Assembly: GCA_023249105.1 (NCBI GenBank)
Contig: JAHFDG010000024.1
Location: 1-51,926, forward strand
From: Candidatus Methanoperedens sp.
Lineage (GTDB): Archaea > Halobacteriota > Methanosarcinia > Methanosarcinales > Methanoperedenaceae
Length of the DNA stretch: 51,926 nucleotides
Direction of reading: 5' to 3'
How positions within the stretch are numbered: the first letter of the stretch is position 1; the number at the start of each line of letters is the position of its first letter. The notes below the pieces were generated by a model, which saw only the letters and a program-made list of their open reading frames with translations, was not told the DNA's origin and ran no database searches. Both the position numbers and the translations under genes were made by a program. Shown piece by piece: positions 1-7,473 of the stretch.

Positions 1-120
1 TATGTCAATATCTTGATGATATCAACAAAATGCCTGTGATTTTCAAGTGGAAATACAAGATGGATGAAATGCCTGGAAGAATTGAGTCATTGTAATATTA
101 ATTTGGAATTGATATACTAG
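1..120 (+). mobile_element. 3' end of an insertion sequence (left copy, inverted relative to right end)
   Basis: Positions 2-120 are an exact reverse complement of 51808-51926 (119 bp, no mismatch seen); identity stops at 120/121. One frame is open from 3 and stops at TAA 93-95. It encodes a C-terminal tail of about 30 residues containing YLDDINKMPVIFKWKYKMDE, which reads like the end of a transposase although I cannot name the family. About 25 bp follow before the repeat ends at CTAG (117-120), which could be a YTAR-type target-site duplication. A contig that ends in the same sequence on both sides is what an unresolved multi-copy insertion sequence produces. The family assignment is inference. 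Confidence 0.6.
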
Positions 121-988
121 ATTCTGAAAGTAGTCTTTCAAAAAGCAATATTTCTTGATCTCCTCCGCCTAACAAGTTGAGAGGTAAATATAGGTCTCCC
201 ATATCGGCATGTACAGCTCCCCCACGCATCTCTAATGAATAGGATGAAAACTTGTGAAATGATTTTTTGTATTTTGACCAAATGTTTGACTCCACTCTAG
301 CTGGATTTTGACCAATAGCTGTCAGGTAATTTCTTGTCTCAGTATCAATCAAAAAAGGTCTGGTGCCTGGAGATGAACGTTCTCCAGATTCTCTTACAGT
401 TCGGATTAGTATGAACTTTCCTCTAAACATTTCTGTCATTTTATTAAGGATTTTTTGGGCTGGTTCAGGAGGTAATGGCAATGACTTTGGACCTTCAACA
501 GGTTCAGGTAAAATATAATCGCCAGCTATATTAGGGATAAATGAGTTTTCAGGGAAATTTTTCTGGGGTATATTATCTTTAACTAACTCCCAGTTTCCGA
601 AAGAAATACTTTTATTGTTCCATCTATTTCCTGAAATTTCCCTCTCGATAGTCAATTCATTATCTTTTAACTTATACCCATCCTGTATAGTCATTGTTTT
701 CAAAATATCCTTAGTAAATATCTCCTCTTTTTGTTTTTCAGTCAATTTAAGTTGAATTTTGAATAGAATAGGTACTCTATTATCCCGATCAAACCATAGG
801 TTTTCTTCAAATCCTTTCTCAACTTGTTGCGCTAAATTTAAATCTGTGAAAAATAGCTCTAAAGCTTCTAAAATATGAGATTTCCCTGAACCATTTTTAC
901 CTATAAACACATTTATATTTTTAAGTCCATTTATTGGTACATTCTCAAGGCTTCTATAGTTTTGTATTGTTACTCCTGTAATTATCAC
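98..988 (-). pseudogene. AAA/OLD-type ABC-like ATPase, 3' end cut off at the insertion sequence
   Basis: The protein begins at GTG 986-988 and has an SMC/RecF/OLD-type N-terminus (ITGVTIQNYRSLENVPI) with Walker A GKNGSGKS at residues 30-37. It ends 16-17 residues after a signature-like LGGGDQE (273-279), before any Walker B (hydrophobic run plus DE). Only 121-988 is native; the last codons (ISIPN, stop at 98) are read from the insertion-sequence end. ATPases of this kind are normally longer and include Walker B, so this copy is probably inactive. Such ATPases occur in defence nucleases (OLD/Gabija-like), but no nuclease domain remains, so its role is open. It is AT-rich. Confidence 0.75.
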
Positions 989-1088
989 GTTCTATCAAAA
1001 GAACTTAATCTATATAAAACTGATGATTTTTAAGACCATTTCAATTGGTGCGATGAATTTTATTTAACTGGTGCGTTAAAATCTCACG

Positions 1089-1120
1089 TTTGCGTTCTTA
1101 GCGCCCTCTGCGGTGAGTCA
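1089..1120. repeat. Dispersed repeat arm (GCG...CTCTGCGGTGA type)
   Basis: The sequence TTTGCGTTCTTAGCGCCCTCTGCGGTGAGTCA resembles one arm of the palindromic elements at 2841-2895 and 22464-22530. It lies in a stretch without a convincing gene (989-1443). The short open frames around it have no ribosome-binding site and a composition that looks non-coding. Confidence 0.55.
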
Positions 1121-1353
1121 ATAGTACGGCGCCGATTTAAATTTCAAATCAGCTTTGTATTTCTCGGTTCAGTACAGCGCGTGCCATCCCTATCCTCTCT
1201 TATTAGCAGAGCAGCGCTCTCCCCTAATTTCATATCTCTTCTTAGCGCTTTTGCTTCAACAAGCAATCTTTCTTTATTTTTCTTTCTTACAAATTCTTCC
1301 TTCATACGCTCTTCCTGCCAGTTTTATTACTCTATGGCGCTCGTACCTGCTAT

Positions 1354-1387
1354 ACTTTGCGCCCTTCGCGCCTCTGCGGTGAACAAT
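1354..1387. repeat. Dispersed repeat arm, second copy
   Basis: ACTTTGCGCCCTTCGCGCCTCTGCGGTGAACAAT is a second half-copy of the dispersed element at 22464-22530, in the same orientation as 1089-1120. Together the two half-copies may be what is left of one larger element. Nothing else could be recognised between 989 and 1443. Confidence 0.55.
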
Positions 1388-1443
1388 CCGTATCCAGAGA
1401 AGTTGTGGCAATAATTATATCTCTGCGCTTCCAATTAGGAATC

Positions 1444-1602
1444 ATGGGCATAAAAACCATCACATTGAGGGAGAAAACTGCAAGAAAATCCAGTGTTATG
1501 GACTTTTTCGGTGTTTTAAAAGACAGCAAAAACCTCGAAGAAATGGAAAAAGAGATTTTAGAGGAAAGAAAGAAATCCGGGTTTAGAGATGTATTTGCTT
1601 GA
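1444..1602 (+). pseudogene. VapB-like antitoxin remnant, 52 aa
   Basis: From ATG 1444 the frame encodes MGIKTITLRE followed by MDFFGVLKDSKNLEEMEKE and ILEERKKSGFRDVF. The second part resembles the C-terminal toxin-binding part of archaeal DUF217/VapB antitoxins; the first resembles their N-terminal start. The middle DNA-binding segment usual in these antitoxins (about 75-85 aa) appears to be missing, so I read it as internally deleted. It overlaps the start of a collapsed toxin frame. It might still be expressed, since it is intact as a short frame. Confidence 0.5.
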
Positions 1603-1624
1603 TGAAAAGCAAATCATGAATTGA
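1589..1624 (+). pseudogene. VapC toxin remnant (first codons only)
   Basis: The frame opens with ATG overlapping the end of the VapB-like gene, as in vapBC operons, and reads MYLLDEKQIMN then stops. PIN-domain VapC proteins of this type start MYLLDTN..., with the Asp as a metal ligand. Only that start is present and no PIN domain follows in any frame. This suggests a decayed vapBC pair. Confidence 0.45.
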
Positions 1625-1709
1625 AATCTTCTGTAACATATCGGCGCCGGAAGTTGAATATTTTAACTGTAATAAATATAATACATTCGCTGTCTGCGCT
1701 CCTTTTATC

Positions 1710-2687
1710 TCAAGGAACAACTACAACCTTCAGCGAGTCCTTCGCTTCCCCTGCTATCCTGAAACCCTTCTGGATATCCGCCAATTTTACCCTGTGAGTA
1801 ATCATATCCTTAACATTTATCTTCCCATCCTTGATTAATCCAAGAGCCTCCTCCAGGTCAACAGGAGCTGCGCCGTAGCTTGATACAATTGCAAGTTCAT
1901 TTCTCCAGAAATCTTCTACAGGAATTGGAATATTCTTATTCGGGATAGCGAACAGCATAATTATCCCTTTCCTGTCTATGTACCTGAATGCAGCTTCAAA
2001 AGCAGGCATCGCCCCCGTACACATGATTATCCTGTCCGCTTTTATATCAAGTTCTTCAGTTGCATTGAATACTTCATCCGCCCAGGATTCTTTTGCCATC
2101 TTTAATCTATACTCGTTAATATCAGTCGCAACAACTTTTGCTTTTCTTAATTTAGCCATCCGTATATTCAAAAGACCTGAAATCCCTGAGCCCATGACTA
2201 ACACAGTCTGCCCTTCGCCAACCCCGATTATTCTCTGCGCCCTCACGACGCATGCCAGGGGCTCAATCATCGTTCCTTCCTCATAAGAAACATTATCAGG
2301 AAGGACGTAAGTTCCCTGCTCAACGTTTATTTCCGGAACCCTGACGAACTCGCTGAACCCGCCTGGGTCGTAATTGCCTTTATGAAGCGTTTCGCATGCG
2401 GTATGATTGCCTGCAAGGCAGTATTTGCATTCGTTGCACGGTACATGATGGCTTACGAAAACCCTCTGCCCGATTTTGAATTTATCAGACTTTGATTCGA
2501 CTATCTCCCCTGCCATTTCATGACCCAAAACGCGCGGAGCTTTCTTTATCCTGTACCACTCCATAAGGTCTGTCCCGCAGATGCCTGATGCCTTGACTTT
2601 GACCATAATCTCCCCGTTTTTTATTTCAGGTTTCGGCCTGTCCTCTATCCTGATATCGTTATTGTTATAATACACAGCGGTTTTCAT
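1710..2687 (-). CDS. Zinc-dependent medium-chain alcohol/polyol dehydrogenase
   Basis: A 325-aa medium-chain dehydrogenase (threonine/sorbitol dehydrogenase group), predicted to oxidise a secondary alcohol or polyol with NAD(P). Catalytic zinc ligands are Cys37 (GICGTD) and His56-Glu57 (GHE). Structural zinc cysteines are 84, 87, 90 and 98 (CNECKYC...C). The Rossmann glycine motif GSGISG is at 166-171. All motifs are intact and the length is normal. The ATG start is clear. The LsrF-like aldolase lies upstream on the same strand, but a 228-bp gap holding a hairpin and a dispersed repeat separates them, so co-transcription is uncertain. The substrate cannot be told from sequence. Confidence 0.88.
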   Translation of the reverse strand: MKTAVYYNNNDIRIEDRPKPEIKNGEIMVKVKASGICGTDLMEWYRIKKAPRVLGHEMAGEIVESKSDKFKIGQRVFVSHHVPCNECKYCLAGNHTACETLHKGNYDPGGFSEFVRVPEINVEQGTYVLPDNVSYEEGTMIEPLACVVRAQRIIGVGEGQTVLVMGSGISGLLNIRMAKLRKAKVVATDINEYRLKMAKESWADEVFNATEELDIKADRIIMCTGAMPAFEAAFRYIDRKGIIMLFAIPNKNIPIPVEDFWRNELAIVSSYGAAPVDLEEALGLIKDGKINVKDMITHRVKLADIQKGFRIAGEAKDSLKVVVVP

Positions 2688-2753
2688 GGGGTATAGTTAA
2701 AAACTAAACAATTTAAACTTATCTTTGCGCTTGGTGTGAAAAAATCAACAACT

Positions 2754-2812
2754 AACTCGTACGAACTGATACGAACTCACGCCGCCGGAGTTTGTACGAG
2801 TTCGTATTAGTT
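2754..2812. repeat. Long imperfect hairpin (25-bp arms, 9-nt GC-rich loop)
   Basis: The arms 2754-2778 and 2788-2812 pair over 25 positions with three mismatches and two G-T pairs, around the loop ACGCCGCCG. Each arm itself holds two copies of a TACGAACT-like unit. The hairpin lies downstream of the aldolase gene and 67 bp upstream of the dehydrogenase start. It could terminate aldolase transcription, bind a regulator, or be part of a mobile palindromic element. Confidence 0.75.
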
Positions 2813-2840
2813 CGCTGTTAATGTTCATTTTGTTGTTCTG

Positions 2841-2895
2841 CTGACTTTGCGGTGAATAAAATCAAACACCACAAAGACGCAAAGAGCGCTAAGTT
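2841..2895. repeat. Dispersed palindromic repeat element
   Basis: CTTTGCGGTGAATAAAATCA followed by CACCACAAAGACGCAAAGAGCGCTAAG forms a hairpin (GCGGTG against CACCAC and further imperfect pairing). It closely matches 22464-22530, including the loop GAATAAAATC. Half-copies lie at 1089 and 1354. It sits just after the aldolase stop codon at 2916. Confidence 0.7.
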
Positions 2896-2915
2896 TTTTA
2901 AGACATGCCTATGAT

Positions 2916-3698
2916 TTATTTCTTCGATTGTTCGTAGATTTCGTAAGCCTCATCCACAGACTTGCCATCATGAACGATCGCCCTTACCGCCTGTATCATA
3001 CCCACAGGGCTGTCGCTCTGGAAAATATTCCTGCCCATATCCACCCCGATAGCGCCGTCCGAGACTGCATTATATGCCATTTGCAGGGCTTCCGTCTCTG
3101 GCAGCTTTTTGCCGCCTGCAATGACAACAGGAACATTACCGCACGCCTCGACAACTTTCCCGAAATCCTCGGTATAATATGTTTTGATAATGTGCGCGCC
3201 CATTTCCACGCAAATCCTTGAGGCAAGACCGAGATACCTGGCATCACGCGCCATTTCCTTCCCGACTGCGGTCACTGCAAGGACAGGGATTCCATATTCT
3301 TCACCCTCATCCACTATCTTTGACAGGTTATCTATTGTTTCCTTTTCATATTCGCCGCCGACATACACGGAACATGTGATAGCAGAGGCGTTAATCCTTA
3401 TCGCATCATCAATTGAAGTCGTTATGGTTTCATTGGACAACTCCTTCAGGATGCTCTGGCCGCCCGATACGCGCAAAATTATCGGTATATCCGCAGCCGG
3501 GTCTATCCAGTTCCTGAGCGCACCCCTGGTTATCATCAACGCATCTGCATAGGGCAGCAGCGGCTCAACTGTTTTGCCAAGGTTCGCGAGGCCGGTAGTC
3601 GGGCCCTGGAAGTAGCCGTGGTCAACAGCCAGCATGACGCAGCGCCCTGTTTTGGGCTTTATTATCCGTGAAATCCTGTTCTTCATTCCCCAGTTCAT
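2916..3698 (-). CDS. LsrF-like class I aldolase/thiolase (DeoC/FbaB superfamily)
   Basis: A 260-aa TIM-barrel aldolase of the DhnA/LsrF group. It follows bacterial LsrF (3-hydroxy-5-phosphonooxypentane-2,4-dione thiolase) almost motif for motif: MLAVDHGYFQGPTTGL near the N-terminus, LMITRGALR, AHIIKTYYTEDF with the expected Schiff-base lysine, PVVIAGGKKLPE, and the phosphate-binding GVDMGRNIFQSDSPV. The start is supported by AGGAGG eight bases before ATG. No other lsr gene is present, so an autoinducer-2 role is not supported here. An archaeal sugar-phosphate or shikimate-precursor aldolase role is also possible. A 71-aa cysteine-rich protein gene ends 22 bp upstream, so the two probably form an operon. 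Confidence 0.82.
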   Translation of the reverse strand: MNWGMKNRISRIIKPKTGRCVMLAVDHGYFQGPTTGLANLGKTVEPLLPYADALMITRGALRNWIDPAADIPIILRVSGGQSILKELSNETITTSIDDAIRINASAITCSVYVGGEYEKETIDNLSKIVDEGEEYGIPVLAVTAVGKEMARDARYLGLASRICVEMGAHIIKTYYTEDFGKVVEACGNVPVVIAGGKKLPETEALQMAYNAVSDGAIGVDMGRNIFQSDSPVGMIQAVRAIVHDGKSVDEAYEIYEQSKK

Positions 3699-3720
3699 TT
3701 TTAGTTTCCTCCTGTTGTTA

Positions 3721-3936
3721 TTATTCTGGTCTTAGCAATAAATAGCCTTTTTCGATGAGCCAGTGATGGAATTCATAAGTGGTATGCAGGCAATTTTTGA
3801 TGCATATTTCCCGCAGGTCATTGTAATCTGCCGAGTCCTGTGTCTTTTTATTCATCATCGCCTGTATGGGACACTCGATATCGTTGCAGTATTCTCTTCT
3901 TTTGTACTCTACGAATCCCTCGATTGGCACAATCAC
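3721..3936 (-). CDS. Small cysteine-rich protein, 71 aa, function unknown
   Basis: From GTG 3934-3936 it encodes a 71-aa soluble protein. It has two cysteine pairs, CNDIEC (17/22) and CIKNC (46/50), and a TTYEFHHWLIEKGYLLLRP tail rich in aromatic and His residues. Four spaced cysteines suggest a zinc or iron-sulfur site. It lies 22 bp upstream of the aldolase gene and is probably co-transcribed with it. I do not recognise a named family. Its first codons and its promoter are duplicated at 4660-4739, on the far side of hicBA. Confidence 0.6.
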   Translation of the reverse strand: MIVPIEGFVEYKRREYCNDIECPIQAMMNKKTQDSADYNDLREICIKNCLHTTYEFHHWLIEKGYLLLRPE

Positions 3937-3987
3937 AAAGATGATTCTGAGGATTTAAAATTTGCGGAAATGTTTGGGGGAGGATTT
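3906..3987 (-). repeat. Direct repeat copy 1: start codon, leader and promoter of the 71-aa gene
   Basis: This segment and 4660-4739 align over about 80 bp at roughly 90 percent identity with one 1-bp gap. Both read, on minus, an AT-rich TATA-like AAATTTTAAATCCTCAG, a short leader, and GTG ATT GTG CCA ATC GAG GGA. This copy is intact and leads into the 71-aa gene. The repeats flank the hicBA module. Confidence 0.85.
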
Positions 3988-4127
3988 GTAGATTGATTTG
4001 CAGGATTTGTTAGTCTGAACTTGCTCTGGAGGGCATCGGCAGAGATATTCGATGGTTTGGGATTGGGAAAGGTTGCTGGATTTCTATATTTTTAATTCAG
4101 GCGCGGTATTTCCTTCAGAAAAAATTA

Positions 4128-4376
4128 TTATTTATTTCCTCTGTATTTCGAATATAGTTCGGTAAATTCCTCCAAACTCATTTCTAAATCTTCTCGTATA
4201 ATCTTGCGCAGAAGCCCTTTAGGGACATCCTTATTTCCATGCACAGGAACACTTGTCGCCCTTCCGTCTTCTGATTTTAACCGTGAATGTGAGCCTTTAG
4301 TCCTGGTAACTTGAAAGCCTAAGTATTCTAAAAACTTTATAAGCTCTTTGCCTTTGAATACAGGAAGTTTAGGCAT
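4128..4376 (-). CDS. hicA: HicA-type mRNA interferase toxin
   Basis: From ATG 4374-4376 it encodes 82 aa of the YcfA/HicA family, a dsRBD-like ribonuclease that cleaves mRNA. The N-terminal half has LPVFKGKELIKFLEYLGFQ, and the catalytic His lies in KGSHSRLKS (a GSH motif). SVPVHGNKDVPKGLLRKII is the usual C-terminal part. An upstream TTG (4385) is possible, but the ATG fits the family length. It overlaps hicB by 8 bp, in the order antitoxin then toxin. Its closest partner is the HicB upstream. The length is normal and the gene looks intact. Confidence 0.88.
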   Translation of the reverse strand: MPKLPVFKGKELIKFLEYLGFQVTRTKGSHSRLKSEDGRATSVPVHGNKDVPKGLLRKIIREDLEMSLEEFTELYSKYRGNK

Positions 4377-4590
4377 TCTGAGCAACTTCCATTTCTCTAA
4401 ATCCTACGAACTTATTTAATTCTTCGACCTTCGTTTCTTCAAGGCACATATCTATGACTTCTTTTATATTTTTCAGTGCCTCGTCTATAGTTTCACCGTA
4501 TGAATGGCAACCTTTGAATACAGGGCAACTTACTATGTAATACCCATCTTCATCGATTTCGATTATTATTGGTAGATGTAATTTTTCCAT
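4369..4590 (-). CDS. hicB: HicB-type antitoxin
   Basis: I choose ATG 4588-4590 (73 aa), with AGGA seven bases upstream; the longer frame would begin at TTG 4623. LPIIIEIDEDGYYIVSCPVF followed by KGCHSYGETIDEALKNIKEVI is the typical HicB fold, which docks on and inhibits HicA. No separate DNA-binding C-terminal domain is visible. The module stands between two direct repeats. The upstream repeat copy, carrying a promoter, lies about 70 bp ahead of this start, so it may drive hicBA. Confidence 0.88.
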   Translation of the reverse strand: MEKLHLPIIIEIDEDGYYIVSCPVFKGCHSYGETIDEALKNIKEVIDMCLEETKVEELNKFVGFREMEVAQNA

Positions 4591-4659
4591 ATCTGATATT
4601 CCTGTTAGATAGATGGGTTCCAAATATTAAGATATTTCGCCTATTTTTCAGCAATAGCT

Positions 4660-4739
4660 ACTCTGCAAATCCCTCGATTGGCACAATCACATAGATGAAT
4701 CTGAGGATTTAAAATTTGCGGAAAGGTTCGGGGGGATTT
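4660..4739 (-). repeat. Direct repeat copy 2: duplicated promoter and broken start of the 71-aa gene
   Basis: This near-copy of 3906-3987 still has the promoter-like AAATTTTAAATCC and the frame GTG ATT GTG CCA ATC GAG GGA TTT GCA GAG, but then meets TAG. The gene fragment is dead. The promoter is placed directly upstream of hicBA in the right orientation. A duplication that accompanied hicBA insertion explains both observations. Confidence 0.8.
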
Positions 4740-4813
4740 ATTAAATTGTAGTATTTGTTATTTTTGGATAGATTTCCATCAACGACCCTGGACGCCGCTG
4801 TGTCTCAAGTCCG

Positions 4814-4833
4814 GAGCATCAAAGCTGATGCTC
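4814..4833. other. Perfect 8-bp hairpin in the gap between SIR2-HD and hicB
   Basis: GAGCATCA-AAGC-TGATGCTC is a perfect stem with a 4-nt loop; three more pairs form after one mismatch. It lies downstream of the SIR2-HD gene (stop near 4955) and upstream of hicB, both on minus. There is no T-run next to it, so a terminator role is only a guess. The rest of 4740-4954 shows no gene. Confidence 0.5.
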
Positions 4834-4954
4834 AGGAGCCATATGATTTTTATTTCTTAATTGTTATGTTTGAATTCAAAAATCACTCCTGCAATATTAT
4901 GCTATATACTATGGATAAAAAAATAACTGTAATTGACACTATTATTCTATCTTT

Positions 4955-7369
4955 TTATTTACACCAACTATCTAATGTCGCAAATTGTTTTATAGGTTCC
5001 ATCTTTTTATCTTCAGATACAATATTAGCCTTTATTCCAATATTTAGCAAAAAGGTCACTAATTCTTGTTTCACATTAGTTGTACTAAACTTTTTATTAT
5101 TGGGATGAATAAAAATTTTTCCTTTAATATTTGATAATTTATTACTAAATTCTGAAATTTTTGGATATAATGTTATCTTTTCGTTTCTTTTAACAAATAG
5201 ATTTTTTAACTCCTTTTTCCTAGGTGAATTGACTATAACCAAAGATTTAAAATCATTTTGGTCGAGATCAAATTTAGCAGCGATTTGTGTCTCTATTTCG
5301 ACTGCGTGCATTTCTTTCGGTAAATCTAAATCAAATTCAACAATTGGTTTAAAAAATCTTCTATATTTTACAGAAAAAACGATTTCACGAATAAGGTCAT
5401 TTTCCAAGTTCTCCAAATAACTGTACAATTCTAAATCTGTAAATGTATATAAACTAGACCTATCAATATCCCCTGCATCATAAGCTAAATGTAAAGCTTT
5501 TGCCATCATCACCTCTGCACTAGAAATTTTATCATTATAATATACATTTTGATACATTTCAACATATATTCCAAGAAGAAATTCGAGTAATTCATCTAGA
5601 TTATAGATGCCTTTGTTATCTTTGTTATCTAAATATAATATTTTTGCATTTTCTGGGAATTTTGATTTATAGGCATCATCTAACTCATTTACTGTTCCCA
5701 CACAAAGACAATTTATAAAGTCTATTGTCATATCATTTAATATTTCTCCCATAGGATGTTTTAGAGGTACAATCTCCTTCTGAATCTTATTCGGTAATTT
5801 ACCTTTGTATTGCGTCATTAGCAAATCTCTCATTAAAAAATCAACTCTATCCAAGTCAAGGGCATAATCAGTTAATAACCAAGCGAGAAAGATTTTATCT
5901 GCATACCTATGAAGTTCTTCAATATTATCAGTCTTAAAAACTGTTCTATCTTTTACCTCAGTAAGATTCATATTAATATCTTTTAGAACCTCTCTTAAAT
6001 CTATTAGCCCCTCATCTATGAATTTTCTTGTATATTTTTCATGCTCATTTCCTTTCTGAATTCTATCATAAAATTTATCTAAAACATGTCCAAGTGGACC
6101 ATGCCCAACATCGTGAAGTAAAGCTGCAAATATTGTATTTTTTTTATCGTCCTCAGATACATCTTTAAAATTCGAATTGTCTAAAGCTAAAGATACCAAA
6201 TATGCTACGCCTAAAGAATGGGAAAAACGAGTGTGTGTGGCGCCAGGATATCGATATTGTGCAAATGAAAGTTGTTTTATGTCTCTTAATCTCTGAATAT
6301 CAAAAGAATTTATAATTTTAAAAATATCTTTTTGTAATTTTTCTGGAAAATCTATTTCTCCATATAAAACATCAGGAATGGGACATTTATTTCTATTTAT
6401 TAAGGTACCCACAGTTTTATTTTGAATTAGATTATTCAAAAAATTGATATGATTTTCTATTAAATCCATACTAATTTTTTCTCGATCTACGTAAGTATCA
6501 AAAAGTTTTTTTAAGAAATCATAACTTTCGGATATTATCACATTATTTGTGGAGTTAAAAGCACTAAGTATTTTCTCAATATTGCTGTTGTGTTTTACTT
6601 GATTTCTTTTCACCCATACAATTTTTACATCGTGAACTTCTTGGGAAATTTTAAGTAACGCTTGAAAAATATCACTGTCATTACATGCATAACCGACAAA
6701 AATGATTATGCTATTTGATTTGAAAATATCTGTTAATATAGTATATTTCGGTTTAGATAGCTCTTTTTCCATATCCGTTACACTTGATACAATAGTAAAG
6801 GGTTTTGAAATTGTTCCATGTAACTTGTAAATTATTGTTGTGTCCTTGATTTTTCCTGAAAAATGACTGAAATCTGCATCATCTGCCGCTGTTAATACAG
6901 TTTTATCTGCAAATAAACCCCTTTTTTGAAGTAATCCATATGCATCTTCAATTTTTTCATCAAAATTAGTCGTAATAATTTGGTTAATCTTTCTATTTTC
7001 CATGAGATTTAACCAAGCTATAAATTTATAATTTGGAGGAGTATATTTTCCTTTCCCAAACAGTTCATTTAATAATCTAAAATAAGGCGTTAAATTTTCA
7101 CCATGTTCAACCAAGCATTTTTCCCAGACCATTTCTGGTGGAATATAATCTTCTTTAATACCGTATGTTTTTTTAAATTGCTTTTCATATGTTTGTAGAG
7201 TGTTATCTGAAACTTGTCCAAAATGATACTTATATAATTCCAGTTTCATCTCATTTCCATCGGGAAGTTGATGGATAGGCATCAAGCTACATCTCGAAGC
7301 TCCTGCTCCTATGAAAAGTGCTGTATTTTGCATATCAATATCTTTCAATAACGTATCAAGATTATACAT
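4955..7369 (-). CDS. SIR2-like NADase domain fused to SAMHD1-like HD phosphohydrolase
   Basis: An 804-aa two-domain protein; I choose ATG 7367-7369, behind AGGTGG (GTG 7378 is possible). The N-terminal SIR2-like domain has FIGAGAS (19-25), TTNFD (133-137), YKLHG with the catalytic-type His184, and VGYACNDSD (225-233). The second domain is an HD dNTPase-like fold: HTRFSHSLGV (Arg381, His384), LLHDVGHGPLGH (His419-Asp420), and ALDLDRVDFLMRD (Asp507 matching the last metal ligand). All active-site residues of both domains are present. SIR2 domains in prokaryotic defence cleave NAD+, and SAMHD1-like HD proteins degrade dNTPs, so an antiviral nucleotide-depleting role is a strong inference. The gene is visibly AT-rich compared with the core genes and lies beside hicBA. 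Confidence 0.88.
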   Translation of the reverse strand: MYNLDTLLKDIDMQNTALFIGAGASRCSLMPIHQLPDGNEMKLELYKYHFGQVSDNTLQTYEKQFKKTYGIKEDYIPPEMVWEKCLVEHGENLTPYFRLLNELFGKGKYTPPNYKFIAWLNLMENRKINQIITTNFDEKIEDAYGLLQKRGLFADKTVLTAADDADFSHFSGKIKDTTIIYKLHGTISKPFTIVSSVTDMEKELSKPKYTILTDIFKSNSIIIFVGYACNDSDIFQALLKISQEVHDVKIVWVKRNQVKHNSNIEKILSAFNSTNNVIISESYDFLKKLFDTYVDREKISMDLIENHINFLNNLIQNKTVGTLINRNKCPIPDVLYGEIDFPEKLQKDIFKIINSFDIQRLRDIKQLSFAQYRYPGATHTRFSHSLGVAYLVSLALDNSNFKDVSEDDKKNTIFAALLHDVGHGPLGHVLDKFYDRIQKGNEHEKYTRKFIDEGLIDLREVLKDINMNLTEVKDRTVFKTDNIEELHRYADKIFLAWLLTDYALDLDRVDFLMRDLLMTQYKGKLPNKIQKEIVPLKHPMGEILNDMTIDFINCLCVGTVNELDDAYKSKFPENAKILYLDNKDNKGIYNLDELLEFLLGIYVEMYQNVYYNDKISSAEVMMAKALHLAYDAGDIDRSSLYTFTDLELYSYLENLENDLIREIVFSVKYRRFFKPIVEFDLDLPKEMHAVEIETQIAAKFDLDQNDFKSLVIVNSPRKKELKNLFVKRNEKITLYPKISEFSNKLSNIKGKIFIHPNNKKFSTTNVKQELVTFLLNIGIKANIVSEDKKMEPIKQFATLDSWCK

Positions 7370-7473
7370 ATTTGCCACCTGATGTCATATTACTATGTCA
7401 TTTAAAATATAAAGTCTTCTATTTATACATGACGAGTTAATGAGATTAATAGAACATAATCGGCGGAGGATTG

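Noticed and set aside
1155-1414. Overlapping short open frames on plus before the VapB-like gene
   Set aside because: No ribosome-binding site, unusual composition, and they run through dispersed-repeat arms.
2916-3698. Autoinducer-2 (lsr) catabolic locus
   Set aside because: Only an LsrF-like aldolase is present; no kinase, transporter or regulator of an lsr operon is nearby.
4755-5108. 117-aa open frame on plus
   Set aside because: Antisense to the end of the SIR2-HD gene and starting in the hairpin region; no coding features.
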